NCBI GenBank assembly: GCA_024276425.1
Contig: JAJRXF010000180.1
Location: forward strand, 1 to 64,000
Source: Actinomycetes bacterium
Lineage (GTDB): Bacteria > Actinomycetota > Acidimicrobiia > Acidimicrobiales > SZUA-35
Direction: 5' to 3'
Length of the DNA stretch: 64,000 nt
Made by a program: the position numbers and the translations under genes
In this document: positions 38,822-45,133 of the stretch, piece after piece
Layout of the letters: each line of letters begins with the position of its first letter
How positions within the stretch are numbered: position 1 is the first letter of the stretch
Notes under the pieces: generated by a model
Told to the model about the DNA's origin: nothing
Databases searched by the model: none
What the model saw: only the letters and a program-made list of their open reading frames with translations

Positions 38822-40380
38822 CACAGACCCCGGACATAGTCGATAGCCGCCTGAATGTATTCAGCCGGAAGGAGACCCGCAAAACTCGGCATCATCCCGG
38901 CGTTGCTTTGTCCACCGTCGCCATAACCTGCTCCAGCCTCCGCGCCATTGGAAACGAAGTTGAACTGGGCCCGGCTGGTTCGTTCCGGCATCTCGACAAT
39001 CGTACAGTCGCCACCAAGTCGACCATCGGCAAACTCAATAACCGTTCCCGAAAGACTTCGGGCATTCAGTCGAGGGGGATCGATGAAGTTGCCATCGGCA
39101 TCCACTTGGACTTTGAAACTTGGATCGAATGGATAGGCGTTGGCCGCTACTCCACCTGGTTCCCACAGTTTGGAGTTGTACCCACAGACAGCCAGGTCCC
39201 CATACTGTTCACCACTCAGGATCTGATAAGGAATGGGATTGCCGTCGGCGTCTGTCTCATCAGATATTGGCCTGCCGGTGTCATCAAGGCGAATTTCCTG
39301 GTTGTCCATCGACAAGTAGTATCTATATTCGACAATGTCGGGATCGGACGCGAGATAGCTGGGATGTCCCCCCTCAGGAGCCCAGGTCCCGTCCGGATTC
39401 TTCCACGCATCGTCGGGGAAGCGTTCGGTTATACCACCACACAAGCTGAAGCCAATTCCCGACGGATCACCACCACCACAACCAGCCACTCCAAGGGCCA
39501 ATGGATCGGTGCCAGCCTCACGCGGAATATCTGGTCCCAAAGACCAGCCAGCGGTATGGCAGCGAGCGCAACTTAGCGAGCCAGCCTTGAACCCACTGAA
39601 GTAGCCAAGATTGAACACTGCTTCGCCAATAGTGGAGAACTCACCGTCGTCGATTGATCGCTGGAGTTCGTCTCGAATCTCTTGGGCTAGTTCGTCGGCT
39701 GCTGCTTGAGCGGCCACGGAGTCTTCCTGCTGAGAAATGACAATGGGATCAAGCGTTTGCACCTGGAAGGTCTGAATGTACTCGATGATGTTTTGCACCT
39801 GTTGGCTCGTAAGGGGACCACCGCCAGGAGTGCCCCAAGCCGCCATCGGCGAACCGGGGCGCCCGTAATTGAGAATGTAGGTGACCTCTTCTTCGTCGTA
39901 GCGGTTGAAGATGTTATTCAACGCTGGCGCTTGCCATGTTGCATTCGCGATGAATTGACCGTCGGCGTCCTGTAACACATAGGGAGCCGAGCCGCCTACG
40001 CCACCAGCCGCATGGCAATTCACACACTGTGCTCCGCTCAGATAGCTACCTTCGCCTCGGCTCTCGAAATTCAACTGGTAGGCGTTGACGGCGCCCTCTT
40101 GCCGACCCGGTTCCGCCAGCCAATAGAAGGGAAGCGAGATGGAAACGACTGCCAAAAGCACTAAGGCGAAGCTGAGAGACTTGTCGAGCTTGGGTCCTTC
40201 AAGCTCTTCGTCGTTGAGGTAAGGAACCCGGTTGGCGGCAAGTTCGATTTCCGAGCCGAGTTCCGGTTTTGCTATGAAGACATTGCGAATAAAGAGCGCG
40301 ACAAAGGCAACGAGAACAACCACTGCCACGGTGAGGCCGATGCCGCGAAAACTCACGGCGAGAAGGACAGCGAAGGTCAT
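38821..40380 (-). CDS. membrane-anchored diheme cytochrome c of the bc complex (QcrC-like)
   Basis: 519 aa. Two N-terminal helices (about 9-31 and 70-88), then two haem-binding motifs, CVNCH at 119-123 and CARCH at 271-275. Candidate axial Met residues are in SPMAAWG (about 179) and near the C-terminus in GMMPSFAG. The second c domain carries a long insertion (about 285-440) with several Asp/Gly-rich segments and extra Cys. It probably takes electrons from the Rieske protein, playing the role of QcrC in actinobacterial menaquinol oxidases. TAATG overlap with the Rieske gene. Confidence 0.88.
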   Translation of the reverse strand: MTFAVLLAVSFRGIGLTVAVVVLVAFVALFIRNVFIAKPELGSEIELAANRVPYLNDEELEGPKLDKSLSFALVLLAVVSISLPFYWLAEPGRQEGAVNAYQLNFESRGEGSYLSGAQCVNCHAAGGVGGSAPYVLQDADGQFIANATWQAPALNNIFNRYDEEEVTYILNYGRPGSPMAAWGTPGGGPLTSQQVQNIIEYIQTFQVQTLDPIVISQQEDSVAAQAAADELAQEIRDELQRSIDDGEFSTIGEAVFNLGYFSGFKAGSLSCARCHTAGWSLGPDIPREAGTDPLALGVAGCGGGDPSGIGFSLCGGITERFPDDAWKNPDGTWAPEGGHPSYLASDPDIVEYRYYLSMDNQEIRLDDTGRPISDETDADGNPIPYQILSGEQYGDLAVCGYNSKLWEPGGVAANAYPFDPSFKVQVDADGNFIDPPRLNARSLSGTVIEFADGRLGGDCTIVEMPERTSRAQFNFVSNGAEAGAGYGDGGQSNAGMMPSFAGLLPAEYIQAAIDYVRGL

Positions 40381-41246
40381 TAGTGGCCTGCTCCTACACA
40401 GTTGGGGCCCTCAGCCTCTTGGCCGGTGGTGTTGGTGCCAATGGGCGGGCCGTTGATGATGATCCCGGTATCGACGACTAGTTCGTTTGCCGCGTTGATT
40501 TCCATGGGGAACCGATCCATGCCACGAGGGGCGGGGCCCCCCTTCTTTTCTCCGACACGGTTGTACTGGGAACCGTGACAGGGGCACTCAAACCATTGGG
40601 AGGTGCCGCATTCGGGAACCCGGCATCCAAGGTGGGGGCAAGTTTGCCATAAGGCCACGACACCTGCCTTCAGTCCCGGCGAAATCTGGTCATAAAAGCC
40701 ATAGGTGCTAGCTGCCTTAGCCAAAGCAAAGTCGGGATACTCGGTAACCCACATTCGACCTTCGGGAACGTAGAAGAATCCCCCACCAGCCTTGATTGAT
40801 GCCTTGATGTCGGGAATTCGACCGACATTGATCTTGGATCCGAAACCGCTGGATCCTTGTGGCCACAGGAAGGCAATGCTGGCTGCTCCGAATCCACTTA
40901 GCCCGACAATAAAGGTGAGCAAGATACTCCGATTCAGAAACTGGCGACGGGCGACACCCAACGTCTCAGGATCTGGCGGCACGTAGGCAACCGGGGCTGG
41001 GGCAGCAGCGCTCACCAGCTTGCCCGAGCGCTCCTCTTGGACAAATTGTTCGATGTCTCGACCCGACGTGGGGCGCGTTTGGGTGTCGGAGGACTCAAGA
41101 TCTAGGGCACCGCGATCTCTTTTGATGGCCTCACCAGAGAGCTGACCGATGGCTCCCTCGGTGTCTTTGCGTCGCATCGACGCCATGGTCCCAACAAGGG
41201 CGACCAAAGCGAGTAAGACGACACCTACCACGAGGACAATTTCCAT
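40380..41246 (-). CDS. Rieske [2Fe-2S] protein of the cytochrome bc complex
   Basis: 288 aa from the ATG at 41246, chosen for GAGAGG upstream. An N-terminal helix (1-25), a polar stretch, a second helix near residue 115 (RRQFLNRSILLTFIVG), then the Rieske fold with CPHLGC and CPCHGS (Cys/His pairs ligate the cluster; the extra Cys pair makes the stabilising disulfide). Accepts electrons from menaquinol at the Qo site. Lies 10 bases after the subunit IV-like gene and overlaps the cytochrome c gene. Confidence 0.94.
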   Translation of the reverse strand: MEIVLVVGVVLLALVALVGTMASMRRKDTEGAIGQLSGEAIKRDRGALDLESSDTQTRPTSGRDIEQFVQEERSGKLVSAAAPAPVAYVPPDPETLGVARRQFLNRSILLTFIVGLSGFGAASIAFLWPQGSSGFGSKINVGRIPDIKASIKAGGGFFYVPEGRMWVTEYPDFALAKAASTYGFYDQISPGLKAGVVALWQTCPHLGCRVPECGTSQWFECPCHGSQYNRVGEKKGGPAPRGMDRFPMEINAANELVVDTGIIINGPPIGTNTTGQEAEGPNCVGAGH

Positions 41247-41256
41247 GACTACCTCT

Positions 41257-41994
41257 CTAGAGCTCGAAGAATAGGCCGTCGGCCCACGGGAAGACGAAGT
41301 TGAAGCCGGGGCCACGGAAGAACGATCCGATCAAGACGAGCACCGACCAGAACATCATGAACGTGGTGAAAAGGCTGATGGCGAACTTGCGGTCCTCTGG
41401 CTTGTTGCTGGGGTTCTTGTCGATGTATGGCGCCATTGTCAGGATAATCAGGCCGATCCCGGGCACGGTTACCCCCGCCACCATCGGGTGGAACATGGTG
41501 AGCATTTCCTGCAGCCCCAGGAAGTACCAGGGGGCCTTGGACGGGTTAGGAGTCTCATTGAAGTTCGCCAAGATCAACAGCGGCGCGTTGACAAAGATGG
41601 AGAAGATGGTGAGAAAGGCGAGGCTGAACAACGCTGCACCGAATTCGACGATAATTAGGTGAGGCCAGACATGCACCTTGTCCATTGGCTTCATCTTGAT
41701 GTCTTGGATCGAACCAGACTTGACCACCGTGAGCAGCCGCTGGGTATGACCAGCGGCTCCAGTCATGACTGGGCCATCTGCGACCGCGGTGGCTGTGGCC
41801 ACCGCGGCGGCTGCACTCGGTGCGGCCGCCGCCGCCCCCTTGCCTTTGGCTGAGCGGGATCGCTCAAGCAAGTGGGCGGGAATTTTCGAGCCAGAATCGC
41901 TGGCTGCCAGCGCTGACTCGGGAGCCGCAGCCGATTCGGCCTTTTTCCTAGCCTCTGATGCTCTTTTTCGAAGGTGTTCGGGGATCTCGGTCAT
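41257..41994 (-). CDS. cytochrome b C-terminal half (subunit IV-like) of the bc complex
   Basis: 245 aa. Helical part from about residue 105 with three helices and KAPWYFLGLQEML, the equivalent of the PEWY Qo-site motif in menaquinol-type complexes. The 100-residue N-terminus is polar, Ala-rich and unusual: it contains two copies of a short motif, EIPEHLRKR (3-11) and KIPAHLLERSRSAKG (37-51), that recurs at the start of the cytochrome c encoded at 44176. Together with the next gene upstream it makes a split cytochrome b, as in b6f and Gram-positive b6c complexes. Confidence 0.92.
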   Translation of the reverse strand: MTEIPEHLRKRASEARKKAESAAAPESALAASDSGSKIPAHLLERSRSAKGKGAAAAAPSAAAAVATATAVADGPVMTGAAGHTQRLLTVVKSGSIQDIKMKPMDKVHVWPHLIIVEFGAALFSLAFLTIFSIFVNAPLLILANFNETPNPSKAPWYFLGLQEMLTMFHPMVAGVTVPGIGLIILTMAPYIDKNPSNKPEDRKFAISLFTTFMMFWSVLVLIGSFFRGPGFNFVFPWADGLFFEL

Positions 41995-42046
41995 TCGGTT
42001 GTTCCTCTATTCCGGCAATCGATTCGGTGAGTTGAAAGCTGCTGGC

Positions 42047-42838
42047 CTAGAGCGGGCCAGAGATTCCACCATCCTTGCGAACACGCCAGAAGTGAATAGC
42101 CATGAAGATAACAGTGACGAAGGGAAGCATGAGGACATGGAGCACATACCAACGAAGGAGTGTGTCGGTTCCGATTACTTTGCCTCCGAGGAGAACAAAT
42201 TTAACCTGCTCACCGAAGACCGGGGTGTAGCCCATCATGTTCGTGCCAACAGTCACCGCCCACAGAGCGAGTTGATCCCACGGAAGGAGGTAGCCGGTGA
42301 AGGAAAGAAGCAGGGTGAACTGGAGCAGCATTGTGCCAATAACCCAGTTGAATTCTCGGGGCGCCTTGTAGGCCCCATGGTAAAAGACCCTGGCCATGTG
42401 GAGAAATACACTGAGCACCATGAGGTGAGCGCCCCAGCGGTGCATGTTTCGTACGAGGAGACCAAAGGTGACCGACGTCTGCAAGGTATAGATGTCTCCC
42501 CAAGCGGCGGCGGCCGTGGGACGATAGAAAAACATCAAAAAAATGCCTGTCACCGTCAAGATAATGAACAAGAAGAAACTCAAGCCGCCGAGACACAAGG
42601 TGTAGGACACCTTGACCGCGTGGCGCTTCACCTTGACCGGATGCAGGTGATAGAGCACCGAGTTCATGATCACATACGAGCGATTCCGGGGACTGTCGGT
42701 ATAGCCCTTACGAAAGATGGAGCCTGGGCGAAAAATGGAGTTCCAAACCTGACCGCCCTGCACGCTGTTCATCGTGTCCGTCAGTTGAGTTGCTGCTTTT
42801 TCAGCCATCGAGGGCTTGTCTTGAATCGACTTTGCCAT
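42047..42838 (-). CDS. cytochrome b6-like subunit of the bc complex
   Basis: 263 aa from the ATG at 42838 (AGGA upstream; longer readings run into the ferredoxin gene). Four core helices. Haem b ligands: His133/His147 (MHRWGAHLMVLSVFLH) and His234/His249 (VLHVLMLPFVTVIFMAIH), with the 15-residue b6-type spacing in the second pair. Cys82 in TLCLGGLS aligns with the Cys that binds the extra haem ci/cn in cytochrome b6. This supports a menaquinol b6c-like complex rather than a mitochondrial-type bc1. Confidence 0.94.
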   Translation of the reverse strand: MAKSIQDKPSMAEKAATQLTDTMNSVQGGQVWNSIFRPGSIFRKGYTDSPRNRSYVIMNSVLYHLHPVKVKRHAVKVSYTLCLGGLSFFLFIILTVTGIFLMFFYRPTAAAAWGDIYTLQTSVTFGLLVRNMHRWGAHLMVLSVFLHMARVFYHGAYKAPREFNWVIGTMLLQFTLLLSFTGYLLPWDQLALWAVTVGTNMMGYTPVFGEQVKFVLLGGKVIGTDTLLRWYVLHVLMLPFVTVIFMAIHFWRVRKDGGISGPL

Positions 42839-42899
42839 GGAGATTCCTGTGGTAAGTATCGAGGGAAGTAGGGGAACGAAAAGGGGGAACGAAAAGGAG

Positions 42900-43316
42900 T
42901 TAGCCGAGGCGCATGCCATAGCCATAGCCATGGGACGGCGTGCGCTGGTGGTGGTCGCCAGTAGGACTGGCGTCGGAAATCTTGCCGAGGATGATTACCC
43001 CGGTCGGGCAACGGTCAACGCACAGAGCGCAACGGGTGCACACGTCGTCGTCGATCGTGAAGATGAAGGCATCGGCGGGGTCGTCGCCAGGCCGGGCAAT
43101 ACCGAAACTCTCCGCCACGGAGTCGGTTTTTTGCATGTGGATACATTTCCATGGACAGATGTCCACGCAACCCTCGCAGGTAATGCATTCTGATTGGTCG
43201 ATATGGATGAACTGTTTCGGTTTGACGGCCCGAGCCAAATAGTCTGCGTCAACCTCAACCAAAACATAGTCGTCCCGGAATTCGGGAAGCGGGGGATTTG
43301 CGTCGGTGTAGCCCAT
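42900..43316 (-). CDS. 2[4Fe-4S] ferredoxin-like protein in the bc operon
   Basis: 138 aa from the ATG at 43316. Two cluster motifs: CITCEGCVDICPWKC and CTRCALCVDRCP, separated by about 40 residues that include an acidic loop. No membrane segment, so likely cytoplasmic. C-terminal tail is His/Gly-rich (DHHQRTPSHGYGYG). Its position between a small membrane protein and the cytochrome b gene suggests an electron input to, or assembly role in, the bc complex; it is also a candidate donor for the 11-subunit complex I (both inference). Confidence 0.88.
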   Translation of the reverse strand: MGYTDANPPLPEFRDDYVLVEVDADYLARAVKPKQFIHIDQSECITCEGCVDICPWKCIHMQKTDSVAESFGIARPGDDPADAFIFTIDDDVCTRCALCVDRCPTGVIILGKISDASPTGDHHQRTPSHGYGYGMRLG

Positions 43317-43324
43317 CGAACCGG

Positions 43325-43768
43325 TCAGCCCCGCTTTACCAATGGACGGCCATAGGTGCTCTTGGCCACGTCGGCACCCGCCTTGGACTTGCCCCGAGAC
43401 TGCCACGACCCCCACATCCCAGACATGATACCGAGGAAGATGATGTAGATGAGCGCTGCCACCGAATCAGAGATTACTCGGCGGGTAATATCGAAGGGGA
43501 GCCAGCCTCCCTGGCTCTGGGGGCGGACAATGTCGCCCCAGCCAAAGACAAACTTGTCGGAGCGGAAACTCCACTCGTTTTCTGCCAACGTCAGCCACTG
43601 ATGCGGGACGATGCCGAAAACAATGAACATCAGAAAGAAAATGTAGGCAGAAAACAATGCTGCCTCGCCCCAGGTCATGGTGGCACCAACGGGGCGCCGC
43701 TTGGAATACCGCCAAATGCCAGCGGCCATGAGCACGGAGATGAGTACCGACACCACTAGGGCAACCAT
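43325..43768 (-). CDS. small membrane protein heading the bc operon, unknown function
   Basis: 147 aa. Three predicted membrane helices (about 1-18, 36-55 and 102-122) with a Trp/Phe-rich extracytoplasmic loop (EWSFRSDKFVFGWGD) and a basic C-terminus. ATG with GAGGAG 9 bases upstream. No cofactor motif and no family recognised. First gene of the bc cluster, starting next to the divergent regulatory region. Confidence 0.75.
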   Translation of the reverse strand: MVALVVSVLISVLMAAGIWRYSKRRPVGATMTWGEAALFSAYIFFLMFIVFGIVPHQWLTLAENEWSFRSDKFVFGWGDIVRPQSQGGWLPFDITRRVISDSVAALIYIIFLGIMSGMWGSWQSRGKSKAGADVAKSTYGRPLVKRG

Positions 43769-43786
43769 TGGCGAGAACTCCTCGTT

Positions 43787-43813
43787 TACTGCGATCGAAC
43801 GCTACTGCGATCG
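43787..43813. repeat. 11-bp direct repeat upstream of the bc operon
   Basis: TACTGCGATCG occurs at 43787-43797 and again at 43803-43813, start-to-start 16 bp. It lies 19-45 bases upstream of the ATG at 43768, within the expected promoter/leader zone. Could be a regulator-binding site; no known operator is matched. Confidence 0.55.
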
Positions 43814-43880
43814 GGGCGGACTAGGGACTGGGGGCTGCACCCTCTCTCGCATGAGCGAGATTGAGCGCGGTTTTGATCGG

Positions 43881-43908
43881 CTGACACAGATCAACGTGTG
43901 CATAATCT
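43881..43908 (+). promoter_or_regulatory. possible sigma-70-type promoter for the cytochrome c gene
   Basis: CTGACA (43881-43886), a 16-bp spacer and TAATCT (43903-43908); CATAAT at 43901 is an overlapping alternative. It would give a leader of about 260 bases before the GTG at 44176. Weak, based on sequence resemblance only. Confidence 0.25.
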
Positions 43909-44175
43909 ACATCGCCAAAGGCTCGACATGACAAACTCATCGAGACCTTCATCGAATGGTCGCTATTTGTTTGCGCTTACAAGGGGCGCTTACCGGGCAA
44001 TGTCAGCTACCTCGACAGGCAAACCACCGGAGCATCCGACGCGAGAAGGTGTAGCACGACTTGGTTCCAACTACCGTCATGAGTCGAAAATTCAGGACGA
44101 AGAGATCGTGGTCGCGGGAAGTTTCGGCCTAGAGTTAGCCAGCCTGTACCCGCATGATTTGAGTGAGAGCATTCC

Positions 44176-44991
44176 GTGACCGAGATCCCTGAACATCTCC
44201 TGAAACGCAGCAAGTCGGCCAAGGGCCAAAAAACGGGTGATGGCCCAGCTTCGACCGCCGAGTCAAGCTCGAGTGCGGTTACTCCCGCCGCGAGTGAGAC
44301 CCCGGCTCCTTCGGGCCCTCCGGCCATTGCTGCAGCAGCCGCCGCTATTCCCAAGGACGTCGAACCCGCACCTGCCGCCCCAGAGCCACATTACGTTGCC
44401 GCGTCCCGGGCTCGAAACCGGATCCCGATGTGGGCCCTCCCGTTAGTATTCGCCTTGCCCATCTGGGCTCTGTCTTATGCTGGCACCATGCAGCTTCCAC
44501 CAACGGAAGACTTATTGTTTGTCGACGCGGCCCAGGCGTACTCAAGTTGTGCGTCATGCCACGGAGCCACCGGAGGCGGCGGCGTCGGCTACGCCCTCAG
44601 CGGCGGCGAAGTTCTGCAGACCTTTCCCGAACCCGTTGATCAGATGGCCTATGTTGCCCGAGGCTCCGCAGCCATTGCCGGAGAAACCTACGGTGCCAAT
44701 GGTCGCCGAGTGGCGGGTGAACTTGGCGTAATGCCTGCCCACAAGGACACCTACACGCTTCTCGAACTCGAACTTGTGGTCTTCTACGAGCGGGCAATCT
44801 TGTCCGAGGAGGACACAACCGATGCGTCCTATCTGGAGTGGATGGACAACCTCCGGGAACGGATCGAAGCGAACGAACAAGACCCTATTGACCTTGACCA
44901 ACTCCTGGGCTGCGCCGATCCCGCAATCACCCCTGGAGGCGGAGGCGGAGGCGGAGGCCCGGAGTGCCCCGGACCTGCCTCAGCGGGCTGA
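44176..44991 (+). CDS. membrane-anchored monoheme cytochrome c with EIPEHLL N-terminal motif
   Basis: 271 aa, GTG start. Cytoplasmic N-terminus of about 80 residues, Ala/Pro/Ser-rich, beginning EIPEHLLKRSKSAKG, which closely matches a segment in the subunit IV-like protein. One membrane anchor (about 85-103), then a c-type domain with CASCH at 125-129 and a candidate axial Met in LGVMPAHKD. C-terminus is odd: CADP, a run of Gly, then PECPG. Divergent from the bc operon; probably a mobile-arm electron carrier to or from the complex. Confidence 0.85.
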   Translation: MTEIPEHLLKRSKSAKGQKTGDGPASTAESSSSAVTPAASETPAPSGPPAIAAAAAAIPKDVEPAPAAPEPHYVAASRARNRIPMWALPLVFALPIWALSYAGTMQLPPTEDLLFVDAAQAYSSCASCHGATGGGGVGYALSGGEVLQTFPEPVDQMAYVARGSAAIAGETYGANGRRVAGELGVMPAHKDTYTLLELELVVFYERAILSEEDTTDASYLEWMDNLRERIEANEQDPIDLDQLLGCADPAITPGGGGGGGGPECPGPASAG

Positions 44992-45133
44992 AACCATTCC
45001 TTCATCTGACGCTAACCTTCAACTAGTCAAGAAGTCTGATGGTCTGCGTCAGAGTTAGCCGTGTCTCCCAAGTTTGCTCAACTGGAGGACCCCTCGCTCA
45101 AACAGAGGACCCCTCTATGCCGATAAGGAACTT

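Larger units (their letters stand above)
43769..44175. other. 407-bp divergent intergenic region between the bc operon and cytochrome c gene
   Basis: No convincing gene. It separates the minus-strand bc-nuo operons from the plus-strand cytochrome c, so both promoters should be here. It contains an 11-bp direct repeat (43787-43813), a CTCGC-ATGA-GCGAG palindrome near 43847, and a possible plus-strand promoter (43881-43908). A 93-codon plus-strand reading through the right half was considered and not accepted. Confidence 0.6.

Noticed and set aside
43898-44179. 93-codon plus-strand frame before the cytochrome c gene
   Set aside because: No ribosome site, no hydrophobic or domain pattern, and it lies in a region expected to hold divergent promoters.
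45005-45053. Inverted repeat TCTGACGC / GCGTCAGA after the cytochrome c gene as a terminator
   Set aside because: Loop of 33 bases and no T-run; too weak to list as a terminator.
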